From positions 475,875,396 through 475,939,395 of the forward strand of contig NC_085137.1 in the NCBI RefSeq assembly GCF_035046485.1: 64,000 nt of DNA. Reading direction: 5' to 3'. Under the pieces are notes generated by a model. That model saw only the letters and a program-made list of their open reading frames with translations. It was not told the origin of the DNA and made no database searches. The position numbers were made by a program, and so were the translations under genes. Origin of the DNA: Aedes albopictus (taxonomy: Eukaryota; Arthropoda; Insecta; Diptera; Culicidae). How positions within the stretch are numbered: position 1 is the stretch's first letter; every line of letters begins with the position of its first letter. Positions 1-10,775 of the stretch are shown here, piece after piece.

Positions 1-535
1 TGAAAAAGTGATTTTCCCCATAGTAAATCGTATGAAAACTTAAAACGGCTGGCGCTAAAATATAGTTTCTTCGATCGAGCTGAAATTTTTCACAGTTGAT
101 GTGTACAGGAATAAAATGTCTTTTTGTGTCCCACGCTACTGGTCATCCATGCGAGTGTCGCAACATGTTTACAAAAAGAGATTGTGGTGCCGAGGAAACT
201 TGCAGATGTAAACAAAAACATTTATCATTCTAGCGCATTAATTTCGCAAAGTTCGACTAATCAACCTTTGTCAATCAAGTAATTAGGATATGATCCAACT
301 TATTCAAGTGACAGATTCTTCGAAAATAGTTTCAAACGGATTAGCTATTGGTTTGTTTGACATAAGAGATAAAAGATCAAAAATAAGATCAAAAATTAGT
401 ATGGGCAAGAACATAATAATATCTCATTTTGATGTTATAAGATCAGACTAATATCTGGGGAGATCTGGGCTGTACCACATCTAACCAATATCATAAAATG
501 ATCTGACAGATGGATTGGAGTAAAAAAAAGAAAAA
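1..535. other. AT-rich stretch, no gene seen
   Basis: No convincing coding frame or terminal-repeat element. Around 345-400 the text (TATTGGTTTGTTTGACAT, then AAGAGATAAAAGATC) resembles the interior of the TA-flanked element at 61548-61892, so part of this stretch may be a decayed relative. Confidence 0.4.
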
Positions 536-539
536 TGGT

Positions 540-608
540 CGCGACCAGAATCGAACTTATGACCTTGTGATTTATGAGCAGTGGCATTACCACTGCACTA
601 CGACTCAT
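540..608 (-). repeat. tRNA-like SINE head
   Basis: On the minus strand an A-box-like run (TAGTGCAGTGGTAATGCC) is followed by a B box (AGTTCGATTC) at tRNA-like spacing. This is the internal RNA polymerase III promoter layout of a tRNA-derived SINE. The acceptor-like end is a short palindrome (GGTCGCGACC), and I could not fold a convincing complete cloverleaf, so I call it SINE-like rather than a functional tRNA gene. Confidence 0.55.
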
Positions 609-699
609 ATCTGAAAATAGGAAATAACAAGAGCATCAAGTTCTACGTTTTCCAAGATGTTTGCGAGTCTTGATAGATGTGTTGGTTTGGTCCAGCCAT

Positions 700-841
700 G
701 TTGTAGATGAGTGTGTGAAAGAACTAATTATGATCTTGAATAGTAGTTTTCAGATCTTACAATTTTAAGATGTTATAGATGAATGTGTAAAAGAACTGAC
801 TTTGATCTTGAGCAGTAATTTTCAGATTTCCCAATGATAAA
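700..841. repeat. Two-copy tandem repeat, about 71 bp
   Basis: The segment starting TGTTGTAGATGAGTGTGTG at 700 is repeated as TGTTATAGATGAATGTGT at 771, each continuing through AAAGAACT, TGATCTTGA and TTTTCAGAT. The copies differ at several positions, so the duplication is not recent. Confidence 0.7.
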
Positions 842-1577
842 TATTCTAATGCAGAATATTAATACAGTTTCCACTCAAAATTTGCAAACTGACGTGATAG
901 TATGGAAAATAAAAATGAATTAAGGCTCAATTAGGAATTGCATATTTTCCTAAACTAAGAGAGCACTTTTCTCTAGATGATTTCACATTTTATGCTCTTT
1001 CTCTGAATTGTTAACAAAGCTAGTGATTCAAACTTTAAAAACGGCATGTGTAGAAACATGTTTGGTTTATTTTGCGCCTAAAACAGGACGAATTTCCACC
1101 AATAGGACACAATCAGTGAAGTACTAGATTGTAGTAATGAGCTGAATTCAATCTCTGCAACGAAATGACGCAAAAAGCCTGGCTAACCTAATGGTGTTTA
1201 CGCAAAACTTTGGGTAACTGTGTTATTGTTTTATCCATTTCTTGCAACAAAGTTTTCCAAAGTTTTGTTTCAACGGCACCAAATAAGGCAAGGAGTCATA
1301 ATACCCACGCCTCCTGCATAATTTAGTTGCAGAAACTATTATGCCTTTTTTTAAGAAAATCAAATATCGATTATATGCATTTTTTGTGCCGATTTCATAC
1401 TCTGTTTTTTTTTTGGTTCAATTGCAGCATCCATAAACCCGCTTATTGAAAATAAAGGCCAATTCTACTTCCTTTTTGTCCCAGTGCTCGTTAGTAAAAT
1501 TTGTGGTGTACATAAGGAAACATCTATTTATTATGTAACGCTAAATTTGACATTTTTGAACACGGTGGTTGGTTCAT
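842..1577. other. Intergenic, nothing recognised
   Basis: AT-rich sequence with no long coding frame, no clear terminal inverted repeat and no tRNA-like promoter. Confidence 0.4.
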
Positions 1578-1579
1578 TA

Positions 1580-1853
1580 CCCAAGTATAACCACGGTGCT
1601 GAAGCCTTATTGCATGCAGATATACGGTGTACTTAGAGCAATCATTACTTTTCATGCAAACTTAAAGTTGATTTAAAGTGGAAATGGGCAATTATGCAAC
1701 TGCTTCAAGATTATACCAGTATAATCTTAATTTGATTCTATAATTGCCCACTTCCACTTTAAATCAACCTTAAGTTTGTATGTAAAGTAATGATTGCACT
1801 AAATACACCGTATATCTGCATGTAATAAGGCTTCGGCACGGTGGTTACTTGGG
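1580..1853. mobile_element. TA-flanked foldback MITE (CCCAAGTA ends)
   Basis: The element begins CCCAAGTATAACCACGGTG and ends with its near reverse complement CACGGTGGTTACTTGGG, flanked by TA at 1578-1579 and 1854-1855. The two arms stay complementary for about 110 bp towards the centre near 1715. The TA duplication and short TIR fit a non-autonomous Tc1/mariner-type element; no coding capacity. Confidence 0.8.
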
Positions 1854-1969
1854 TAGGGTCTGACGGCCACCATAACGTGTTTTTGTATGATAACTCCAAC
1901 TTTTTTGTATGGGCCGTAACGCTAGGCTGTATTCCCTATTCCTGGAGCGTTACGTAATTTATTAAAATG

Positions 1970-2149
1970 TGGAGCGGACCTGGTGTGATGGTTAGAACAC
2001 TTGAATATCACGCCGAGGACCTGGGATGGGATTCGATCCCGATAAACTTGCAAAAAAAAGTGAGTTCTTCTTTGGGAAGGGAAGTAAAGCGTGGGTCCCG
2101 ATATGAACTAGCCTAGGGCTAAAAATCTCGTTAATACAGATAAAAAAAT
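1970..2149 (+). mobile_element. tRNA-related SINE, Feilai-like
   Basis: Starts TGGAGCGGACCTGGTGTGAT, with an A-box-like region (GTGTGATGGTTAGAAC) and a B-box region (GGGATTCGATCCC), then the conserved tRNA-unrelated body (GGGAAGTAAAGCGTGGG, CTAGCCTAGGGCTAAAAA, CTCGTTAATACAGAT) and an A-rich tail. Three further copies or pieces of the same family lie at 14665, 57930 and 60817, and a related stub at 60638. The Feilai name is from recognition of the family, not from a search. Confidence 0.75.
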
Positions 2150-2587
2150 ATTAAACCCCTATCTCCTGAAGTGTTACGTTATTTGGGGACGGCGCATAAT
2201 GAAAGTTGAAAGCTTATAATAGTTTTAATGCGCGATGTCGGGAAATTTCAACATTTATACAGCGGGTTGCACTAGGCTTTCCAAAGATCAAATTAAGAAC
2301 TAATTTTAAAATCATATCACGATGAGATATTGAGCAGATATTTGGCAACTTTTTGAAAATCTCATCAATATCATATTAAGATATGACATCAAAATGTGAT
2401 CGTTTTAAAATATGATTATGATATTCATGTCTACCCGTGTTATGTGTAATACCATCTGAATCTGTTTGATTTTGACTTAAATTCAAACTAATATCCTCTA
2501 GGGGTCCAACATTCGACTGTTACCCTATGCCGCATTGCCTCAGATTTTCCAGTTTTTGATGTACTCTATCTTTCCGTGGTATATGAT
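2150..2587. other. Intergenic, nothing recognised
   Basis: AT-rich. The segment 2300-2420 has many short ATGATATT/AATATCAT inversions but no definable element ends. Confidence 0.35.
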
Positions 2588-2986
2588 TGGATGTTTTCGA
2601 TCACCTGGCAATCATTTGACTCATTTATCCGTAGCTTAGTTCAGAAGTATAATATTGAAATGAGGTGTTCGGCAAACTTGTAGATAAGTGTTTTTCCTAC
2701 AATTATCACCAAGGACGCCATATCCTAACTCTCGTGTATACGGCGTGAGAGCGCTAGTAACACCTACTCATACTAAACGATCGAAAAAATCGATCGTTTA
2801 GTATGAGTAGGTGGTACTAACACATTAACGCCGTAAATATAAGAGTTAGAATATGGCGTCCTTGGTTATACTTGTAGGAAAAACGATAATCTACAAGTTT
2901 GTAGAACATCACATTTTAATATTAGGCTTCTGAACTGAGATATAGACAAATGAGTCAAATGATTTCCAGATGATCGAAAACATCCT
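2588..2986. mobile_element. Foldback element with about 195-bp arms
   Basis: A long imperfect palindrome centred near 2787. Left arm starts GGATGTTTTCGATCACCTGG and the right arm ends CCAGATGATCGAAAACATCC. The inner part is nearly perfect (CTACTCATACTAAACGATCG against its complement) around a tiny A-rich loop. No coding frame. Flanking target duplication is not clear. The outer arm ends about 85 bp before the stop codon of the LicD-like gene. Confidence 0.75.
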
Positions 2987-3050
2987 TGGATTGGCACCTA
3001 ATTAAAAGAAACACTTACAAAATCTCAATTGTGCAGATTTCATTTGCTTC

Positions 3051-3056
3051 TTTATT
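3051..3056 (-). terminator. Polyadenylation signal AATAAA of the LicD-like gene
   Basis: Minus-strand AATAAA lies 16 bases past the stop codon at 3072, implying a very short 3' UTR that ends just before the foldback element. Confidence 0.6.
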
Positions 3057-3071
3057 CGCAATTCGACAACT

Positions 3072-4687
3072 CTAACAGTTGAACACCCGAATATCCTTCC
3101 ACCAGTTCTGCGTGTAGTGGTATTTCTGCAGCTCGATTCCTCCCATTGGCACACTGTAGAAGTAACGGCCCAGTTTGCGCCGTGGCAACGAAGCTTCCAG
3201 CAAATGAATGGGAAAGCAGTCCAACGACGGCGTCCAGTCGCAGTGCGGTGGCAACAGTCGTCGCTTCCAGCCAACTCGTTTATACATTGATTGCTGTGAA
3301 GGAAAAAAATACGAATAAGGATACCAATAAGTTTGTTGTCTGTTTAGTATAGCGGAGTAACATTGATTATTTTCATCCTTCATGTATATGAATATTCAAA
3401 ATTGAAATGGGTTGTAGAAGTCGCTCTAAAGTCTATAATTTATTTAAATTCCTAACAGTAGTATAAACTTTTAAAAAGCGATGTTTTAAAATACGAGTAG
3501 AAGCAAGCCCGTGTACAAGGGAATGGTGGGAATGGGTTTGGGCGCTAAACCCCCTCCAATTACCGACGCTAGGAGCCATACACTAGGAGCCCCTCCACTG
3601 CCCATAATCGCATAAGAGTAACAAAAGTAGGCATTGGAGAAAATGGAACCCAAAGATTCAACTTTTAATGGTATGGAAATGAACCTAAATTTTAAAAATT
3701 TCTCATAAATTGGTTATCAATCGTTTAGCAATAAAATTTACTACAGCACATCTTATATGATAAACGAATTGCCAGAAAATAAATCGAACCTGATTATGAT
3801 TGATGACACGCTTTAAAGCCAGCCTTTTTTCCAGTGTGACTGTTATGCAGTTACATTGGTCAATGAGATAAAATGACTTGGTATTTTTTTTCATAAATCC
3901 TAGAACAAACTTGAAATTTTTATTCAGGAAGTCGAAAGTACTTGCGATTTGATGGTGATATCCGATAATAATAACTCAATACCATCAAAGTATGCAAATG
4001 TTACAAATACGCAGTTATGGGCAGTCCACCTTATGCCGAAATTGGGAAAACCCCCTCCCTTGGCGCCACATCTGTGCACGGGCCTGAGTAGAAGAGTGTG
4101 TATATTAAATTGGAACGAAACATTGATCAATGATACTCCTTTCAACAGTAACCCATAATCATACCGCATCGTCCCGTTGGAAGACAATCAGCTCAACGTA
4201 TGGACCCACATCGGGGTTTTCCGCAAATATCCTATACAGTCCTTCCGAGTGAATGTAGTAAATCTTCAAATTATTGCTATAGAACGCCCGCAGAAAGCTC
4301 GCCTCTTCACGGGCCATCAATTCCTCATTGAACACGCAGAACTCCGCTTTCTTGCGCCAAGGCAACATCTTTGTCATGCGAATCTGACCCCAGAGGGTCC
4401 CATAGCAGAGGATGTGCGTCACACCTTGACGCGCAAGGATCTCGTGAACCCTGGAAATAAATAATGTCTAGTTAGCTTCCACCACTTATTAGACGACGAC
4501 GTAATTACCTGTGGAACAATTGCTCCAACTCGTTACGGTACGCTTCCGAAACGTTGCATGTGTGCAGGAATCTTTGGGGGTGTGACTCGTTGCCATTATG
4601 TAAAACAATTTGCCACCGGGCTATGTAGTAGAAGGCAAGGATGAAAAACAACAGCATAACCAGTTTATACAGCGAGAAACGGATCAT
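3072..4687 (-). CDS. LicD/fukutin-like type II membrane protein, three exons
   Basis: Exons 4687-4509, 4450-4165 and 3293-3072 join to 229 codons (228 residues plus stop); phases match exactly (phase 2 then 0). Splice sites are good: AG|GTAATT, TTTCCAG|GG, GCG|GTATGA, CTTCACAG|CAA. Residues 7-25 form one hydrophobic helix after a short basic N-terminus, suggesting a Golgi or ER type II anchor. The luminal part has YGTLWGQIR then MLPW (residues about 76-91), which matches the GTLLGxxR...PWD signature of LicD/fukutin nucleotidyltransferase-like proteins, and a C-terminus with VPMGGIEL and YHYTQNWW typical of that family. The usual acidic DxD after PW reads RKKAEF, so the catalytic metal site looks lost. 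Intron 2 (871 bp) contains a hAT-like insertion. Family assignment is by motif only; substrate unknown. The gene model is solid, the function moderate. Confidence 0.8.
3504..4086. mobile_element. Non-autonomous hAT-like element in intron 2
   Basis: Ends CAAGCCCGTGTAC and CAGGCCCGTGCAC (inverted), flanked by a perfect 8-bp duplication AGTAGAAG at 3496-3503 and 4087-4094. An 8-bp duplication with CA-starting TIRs fits the hAT superfamily. No transposase frame. A related end is seen at 63917-63962. Removing it leaves an intron of about 280 bp. Confidence 0.85.
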
Positions 4688-5037
4688 TTTATCAGGTGGA
4701 GGTATGCTTGCAACACACTGAAACTGAACCGGTGATGATTGTCGTGATGGTCATTATCAATTCGGGGCACTAAGTTCCAAAGTTAGTGATTCTATTTTTC
4801 GGATTGGAGAGTTTAATTTCGACTACTGCTACTACGGTCAGCTGATTACTTTTTGCGACTAGCACAGACAAATGTACACAATGCAGTTTCGGTGCACATT
4901 TTGACGTTTCATTTTGACGCATGCGCGTTTACAGCTGGGAGCATGCAAAACTTCAATGATTTCTGCATTCATATTGGCGGTTGATGTAGGTATCATTGTG
5001 TAAGAAAACATGCATATTTTCTTCCACAGCGATGTAT
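4688..5037 (-). promoter_or_regulatory. Upstream/5' UTR region of the LicD-like gene
   Basis: No TATA box. Minus-strand TCAGTTTCAGTG, an arthropod initiator-like sequence, sits about 35-45 bases before the ATG. The sequence GACGCATGCGCG near 4916-4927 resembles an NRF-1-type palindrome. Position and motifs suggest a TATA-less promoter; the start site is inferred. Confidence 0.35.
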
Positions 5038-5045
5038 AATTACAT

Positions 5046-5953
5046 TAAAGTGACCAGATATATTTTGCTCAAATGCGGGACAACATGTTAATCATTAAAA
5101 CTTACTTAAGTTTTTTCCAGTAAGGACTAAATTTGGGGCTGGTTTTCGATGTCTAATGGAACATTTTTTTTTTAAATTTAGTACTTACATTGCGTAAACA
5201 GCAACGAATAATGCAGCCATATACAGCAGTGCTATCGCGAGAAAGCGGCGCAGCCAAAAATTTTTTTAGTCAGAAAGGGTTTTAATCTAAAAATTTGTTC
5301 CACAAATTTTGGTTCTTAGAGAGGCATAGCCCGAAATCCCCTTCCCCTGGCTACGTAACTACAAGGAAATAATGAAAAAAGACACTATACAAAATCAACA
5401 ATTGGAGTACCTGTTCCATATTTATTGATATTCAGAATATTTAAAATATTTTTTTACAAATACTATTCATAAATATCGTAGCAATTGTGTTTTTTTTCCA
5501 ATAATTCCAGTACACCTTTTGCACAGCCTTTTGATGCCTTCTCAGGAGTAAATGTTGCAACATTACGCGGGAAACAACACCATTGCACAAATTTCGAAAA
5601 ATCTCAAAAATATCAGAATTTTCAGATTTTTTGAAACTCACAGAACAATGCTTATGATCAGGCAGGAAGGACTTTGAAATGACGAAAACTTTATAAAATA
5701 CATTAAACAAATTGCAAAGGGAATGATTTTTTACATGGAAAATCAAAAAAGCATAATATGTATAATATTTTAAGCAGAATTCTATAAATCAACTTCTTTT
5801 TTTTTTCAATCAGCTAAGAAAGATAGAAGATTATTTTAAAAATGAAATGCCTAATTGTTTAAATCCGGGACGTTTCCGGGACGCTTGTAAATGCGGGACA
5901 GGCTGCTTGAATCCGGGACTGTCCCGCACAATCCGGGACGTCTGGTCACTTTA
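5046..5953. mobile_element. Non-autonomous hAT-like element, 908 bp
   Basis: Ends TAAAGTGACCAGA (left) and its complement TCTGGTCACTTTA (right), flanked by a perfect 8-bp duplication AATTACAT at 5038-5045 and 5954-5961. The right subterminal region carries repeated GGGAC/GTCCC blocks (CCGGGACGTTTCCGGGACG). It contains only spurious short frames. It lies upstream of the LicD-like gene. Confidence 0.85.
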
Positions 5954-6129
5954 AATTACATTGATTGTGAGTCTTTCAAAACATTGATGAGAATACACCT
6001 GTTTTCTTACAACTTTTATCAGCCTTTGGTAGCTAGAATGTCCCTTTCCCAGGCCATTGATTGTTCTTGTTTCGAGTATCAAATCCTATGGTCCCGGCAT
6101 TTTTATCAATTTATTAAAATGTTTTAACA

Positions 6130-6600
6130 TTATTTTTGTTCCTGCTATGTGTTTGACATACATTGCAGGTCTTTTGTCCAGCATTGTTGTAACATGACCC
6201 ATCCACCGTATTCCTCCAGATTTAAATGCTGAGTTAGCCGCAAGGTTTGCCGTAGATTGCAGCGAGCTCTTATTTTTTTTTTATTCTTCGCTTCCGAAAG
6301 GATTTTTTTGTCGTCTTTAGCACTTCCTGTTTGAATACTCCATTTGCCAGTAGGTCCTCCTTGGTCTCATGACCTTAGAAGACAACCGGTATCATAAGCG
6401 GTTTTGTAGATACATCGTACATTTAGCTCGGTATTAATCTTTCTTGGCCGCCCATAGTGGACACGACTTATGATGTGCTTTTATATTTCACGTTTCACAT
6501 TGTTGTCAGACGTTTGTAAGAATTTGAGATAACCGAATTTCTCCACTATTTCGCAGGATACATCATCTATCGTGACACTATACTTCATAGACCCCTTAAT
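6130..6600 (-). pseudogene. RTE-type LINE reverse transcriptase remnant
   Basis: Conceptual minus-strand translation gives, with frameshifts and stops, the C-terminal landmarks of RTE-type reverse transcriptases: EIVEKFGYLKFLQTSDNN, then EDLLANGVFKQEVLKT, then RIRWMGHVTTMLDKRP (the GHV motif). The order matches the family. No intact frame; 5' part absent. Confidence 0.7.
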
Positions 6601-6658
6601 CAATGGGAGTTTTTTTTAAGGGAAAAATGTTTTATTCCTCCCCTATCAGAAAGTAATA

Positions 6659-6877
6659 CAGTAATGTTCCGATTTTATCACGGCCTCTGCGTGTCAGTCC
6701 TTCATTTTTCATTAATTTGCCGTTACATTTGAGAGCAAGTGTTTCCCCTCATCTTCAACATGAATGTTAAAGGTGCGTTCTAAGACATTAAAAATACATA
6801 TTGAAAATGCGTATAGATTTTGTAGAATATATAAAAGCAGATTTGAAAAGAGGCGTGATAAAATCGGAACAATACTG
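6659..6877. mobile_element. TA-flanked MITE, CAGTA..TTCCGATTTTATCAC ends (copy 1)
   Basis: Left end CAGTAATGTTCCGATTTTAT, right end reverse complement CAGTATTGTTCCGATTTTAT; TA at both borders (6657-6658, 6878-6879). CAGT ends with TA duplication fit pogo/Tigger-like elements. Non-coding, 219 bp. Confidence 0.85.
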
Positions 6878-7032
6878 TAACAATTTTAAGACCGGCGAAT
6901 ATAATTTCATAACATGATGTGCAATCAGCCGGCTAGATGTTTAACAAAATTGTAACAAAATGAGATATAAAAAAAAACAAGAAAGGGAAATAATATTATA
7001 GCACATCTTGTAATAAAACAGATATGAATATA

Positions 7033-7235
7033 CAGTTATGTTCCGATTAAATCACGCCCTCCACACGTCAGTCCTTCATTTTTCATTTATTTACTGTTAC
7101 ATTTGAAAGCAAGTGTTTTCCCTTTCCTTCAAGATGAATGCTGAAGGTGCTTTTTGCAACTTTAAAAATATTGGATCTTGAGGAATATTAAAAAGCATTT
7201 TTGAAAAGGGGCATGATAAAATCGGAACAATACTG
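7033..7235. mobile_element. Same MITE family, copy 2
   Basis: Begins CAGTTATGTTCCGATTAAAT and ends with the complement of CAGTATTGTTCCGATTTTAT, TA on both sides. Internal text parallels copy 1 (GTCAGTCCTTCATTTTTCAT, GCAAGTGTTTTCCC) in the same orientation, with only 155 bp between copies. Confidence 0.85.
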
Positions 7236-7237
7236 TA

Positions 7238-8019
7238 TTTGGTAAAAATTAACTCATTTTTGGGTAATTTAGTTTTAGACTGATATTTAATTCTTAATAA
7301 TAAATTAAGTGGGTACAAATTTCATGTTGACATTTTGTCTCCCTCTCCCATTAAAAATTTCTGGTATAATTTTGCATTTTGAGGGGGCAAATAAAAAAAA
7401 AATATCAAAATACCGAATCTTGCTACACATTCCTTTACAAATCCGATTGAGTTTGGAGTGATAATTAGTTCAATGGTACTTCATTCATATTGCTACTTCC
7501 TTTCTTCCTCTCTCTAAATAGACTTGTGGATCCAACATACAAAAGTAGAAAAATATGACATCAGACGAAACTGTTCTTGATAAAATTAATCTATCTGAGT
7601 TAATAATAGCAAGGGTTATACCACCCGGATGAGCTTCAGAGAACCCTTAACCCCAGTCCTTTCCAAGCCCATCCTTAAAACATTGTGACTTACTAACATC
7701 GAGCTGCCACGAGTACCATGGCTCCGACCCATACTAACTATGGTATATAAGATTGCATTTGTACATATCATACAAAAATTGAACTTTGGCTCTGCAAAAT
7801 GTGAAACCCGATTGATCCCCAAATAAATGAACTAGATAAAAAAAGGGTTTACCTTAAATCATTTAATTACTACTGAATCAAATAAAAATCTTGGAAAGTT
7901 TCTGAAGAAAAATTTGACAGTATTACTACTGTAATTGTTCTGAATTAATTTTTAAAGAAATCCTTGGTGAAATATTCAAAGTATTCACGAGTTTCTAAAG
8001 AAATTCTTGTAGCATTTTA
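7238..8019. other. Intergenic, nothing recognised
   Basis: AT-rich sequence without coding signal. From about 7900 it begins to show the GAAATTCTTG-type text of the degenerate arrays. Confidence 0.35.
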
Positions 8020-8023
8020 TTAA

Positions 8024-8379
8024 GGCGAAACTTGAAGCATTTCTTCACTTTTTGGTTTCAGATTTTTTTTTATTAAATAACGAAGCAATATTTTCAAAAT
8101 CGGTTTTCGTACACATGTAGAGTATGGAACAAGGTATTTTCTGATTTTTTTTTGTAGTGGAAAATATTTTTCGTTTTTGCATAAGCCATTTTTGAACAAA
8201 ATTTTACAAAAAAATGGTTTCTGCAAAAATGGAAAACATTTTCCACCACAAAAAAAAAATCAGAAGAATACCTTGATCCATACTCTGCATGTGTATGAAA
8301 ACCGATTTTGAAAATATTGCTTCGTTATTTATAGAAAAATCAAAAACCAAAAAAATGAGGAAATGCTTCCAGTTTCGCC
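8024..8379. mobile_element. TTAA-flanked foldback element
   Basis: TTAA at 8020-8023 and 8380-8383 bracket a long palindrome: left GGCGAAACTTGAAGCATTTC, right complement GGCGAAACTGGAAGCATTTC. Arms remain complementary for about 150 bp (AATCGGTTTTCGTACACATG against its complement). Non-coding MITE with piggyBac-type target preference. Confidence 0.85.
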
Positions 8380-8383
8380 TTAA

Positions 8384-8570
8384 GGATTACGTTGAGGAAT
8401 TCATCAGGATATTCTCGGAGAAGTTCCTGAAGTAACCTTTGAAGAAGTGGCAAAGAAGGCATTTCAAGAGTACTTTTTGAAGTAATTCATGGAAGAATAC
8501 GTGAGAAAACTTCAGAAAGAAACCTTAAAGGAGTTTGTTAAGTTCCCTGAGGGAAGTACCTGAAGGAAGT
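8384..8570. repeat. Degenerate 12-bp-period array
   Basis: Runs of GAGGAATTCATC, GAAGTTCCTGAAG and similar 12-base words, as described in detail for 56510-57720. Confidence 0.5.
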
Positions 8571-8574
8571 GCAA

Positions 8575-8835
8575 GTATTTTTTTATAGAAATTGGCATAA
8601 CATCTCTTCTATGTGACAAAGCACAAGTTTCAGTTTTGTGTTTTATGAGGACAGAGCTTTCTCGCCCAATGATGATATTGTATTTGTAATTGGATTTGAT
8701 CAGTTACAAAGTTGTCCAAGGAAATCAAGGAAATTTCCGTCATGAAAAGTTCCTGAACCGATCAGAATTCGAACCCGTTACTCGCAGCATGCTCTTGTTG
8801 GATACTAGTTAGCTAGCTTACAGCATATCCAAAAA
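8575..8835 (-). mobile_element. tRNA-derived SINE
   Basis: Minus strand has an A-box-like GCTAGCTAACTAGTATCC and B box GGGTTCGAATTCTG about 35 bases on, followed by a tRNA-unrelated body (GACAACTTTGTAACTGATC). Both boxes are at SINE-like spacing. Ends are approximate. Confidence 0.55.
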
Positions 8836-9143
8836 AAAACATTTTTGATGGCCAATTAGTCTTGTAGGGGTTTTTAGAGCCTTTATAAAATTTGATACAT
8901 TTTAATTTGATTTTATGATGGTTGTAACAACCTTGTCTAATCTATTTGACTAAAAAATGATACTTGGGATGGGCCTTCTTAAATTCCTGAACGAATACTT
9001 AAAGGAATATCTGCAGAAACCTTTTTGACACTTTTTTAGGGAACCCTGTGAGCAATTTCTGAAGGAAAATTTTGATGGAATCACTGCAGGAACTGTGAAA
9101 GGGGATATTATTGTTGAAATCATAAGAGGAAATATAAATAATA

Positions 9144-9308
9144 TGGTGAGGGTATTATCGGCAAGTTTGGTCTCTTCGTCATGAGTTTTTTTCTGCCAAA
9201 TTGCCTAAAACTTGGCTGGGAAGGATTTAAGGCCAACTTAGTTCAACAAGTTACAAAAAAAAAACCATGACGCAGAGAACAAAACTGCTGAAAATATGTA
9301 AGTTTCTC
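9144..9308. mobile_element. MITE with TATTATCGGCA..CTTCGTCATG ends (copy 1)
   Basis: Left GGTATTATCGGCAAGTTTGG then TCTCTTCGTCATG; right CATGACGCAGAGAAC then AAAACTGCTGAAAATAT, the inverted counterpart. TA lies at both proposed borders. Homologous to 11381-11571. Confidence 0.7.
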
Positions 9309-9309
9309 T

Positions 9310-10120
9310 ACTTAGAAAAAAAATTGAACAAATCCTTGGAGCATTCCTAAAGGCGTCATTGAAGAAATTCGGGGAGGAATAGCTGAAGCATTCCTTGTAG
9401 AATTACCCGAGAGAATACGTGAAGGAATTTTTGCAGAGATTTCTGCAGAAAGCCTTTGAAAAAATTCCAAATAATAAGTAATCTTTGACGTTTGAATCTT
9501 TAGAGAAATTCTTTTAAAAAAACCCCTGAAAGAACTGCCGTGGGAATTTCGAAATATTTACTAACCACCTTTTCTGGAGAAACTTCAGGAAAAGAAAAAC
9601 GTCAAACCTTTTAATTCCAAATTACATTTTTTTCCTAGCGATTTTTACAGACCCTAGGCTCGTTTCTCTTGGATTCCATCAGAAATGTCTCCTGGAGTTC
9701 CTTTAGAGATCCTCACCGAAATTGTTTATTTCTCCAGGCATGTTTCAGAAGTTCTTTCAGAAATTACACAATCATTAGTGGGGAATGCTTTTAGGAATCC
9801 CTGAAGGATTTTCTGAACAAATCATTGGAGGATTGCCTCAAGAAAACCCTTAAAATCCTGGAGAAACTTTTGAAAATTATAAGAAGGAATTCTTGATCAT
9901 TTCAGGATAAACAGCCCTGAAACAATTTGTAAAGTTATATTTTAAGTTAATTACTGGTTGAATTTGTCAAAAAATGACCGATGAAACTCCCTAAAGTACC
10001 GCCTTAAATCATAGAAAAAAAATATTAAAAAATAACTTCAAGGAATAATTGCATCAGATATGACTGGAGGGATTCTTGGAGAAATCTAAAAGAACCGCTT
10101 AAAGAAATGCTTGCACAAAT
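9310..10120. repeat. Degenerate 12-bp-period array
   Basis: Recurrent words such as GAAGGAATTTTT, GGAGGAATAGCT, TTCAGGAAAAG and CCTGAAGGATTT in no coding context. More decayed than the arrays at 21.7 or 56.5 kb. A TTTTTAGAGCC-type filler occupies 8840-9000. Confidence 0.5.
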
Positions 10121-10154
10121 CCATACAGAAATTGCAGATAAAGCTGCTGATTAG

Positions 10155-10290
10155 ACGTGTGCGCCGCCGCGCCGCGCCGCCATCGCCGACGTTTTTTCCA
10201 CGCCGCCGCCGCCACTCGAATCGTCCCGGCGCGCCGCTGTTCAAATTTTTCCACGCCGCCGAACAAAATTTCCCACGCCGATCAGGAAAC
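10155..10290. repeat. CGCC-rich low-complexity island
   Basis: Dense CGCCGC runs alternate with ATTTTTCCACGCCG words (CCACGCCGCCG, TTCAAATTTTTCCACGCC). It is strikingly CpG-rich against an AT-rich background. A shorter relative is at 15798-15828. Open frames here reflect composition, not a gene. Confidence 0.7.
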
Positions 10291-10775
10291 GGCATATTTT
10301 GTTTTTCTCGTCAACAGATAAAAAAAAATACTGTTGCAGTATTTTATGGATGATTCTGGACTCATTGCTGCAGCATGTTTCATTAGAATCTGTAAAGTAA
10401 TTTTTAAATAAATCTCTGGAGGACTTTGAATTAATCTTTGGTGGACTTCTCGAATTCTACTAGTCGAATTTTCAAACATTCTGTATTAGTTGATTTTTTG
10501 GCGCTACATTATTGTTGGTTGGTTCTAGGTGCATTTTTTGAGATCTTTTATGATTTATTCGTGAAAGTTTTAGGTCGGTTAGGATCACACCTGCCAAGGG
10601 TTTTGTAACATCTTTGGTGATAAAGTTCCAATTAATTATCTTCCGGATTCTCGCTGACTTCTCTCAAAAGACTTAAACGAGTAAAGGATTCTTGACAGAA
10701 CCATTGCAGTTTGCATATGACATTCTAGAAGAATTTTCATCAAAATCTTTTTATAGTCCTTTAGTCCTGGACCAA

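Noticed and set aside
540..608. Functional tRNA gene (also considered at 17180, 37545, 41351, 51752)
   Set aside because: A and B boxes are present but acceptor/anticodon stems or variable regions are irregular and SINE bodies follow, so these are SINE heads.
3146..3352. 68-codon plus-strand frame
   Set aside because: Antisense of exon 3 of the LicD-like gene.
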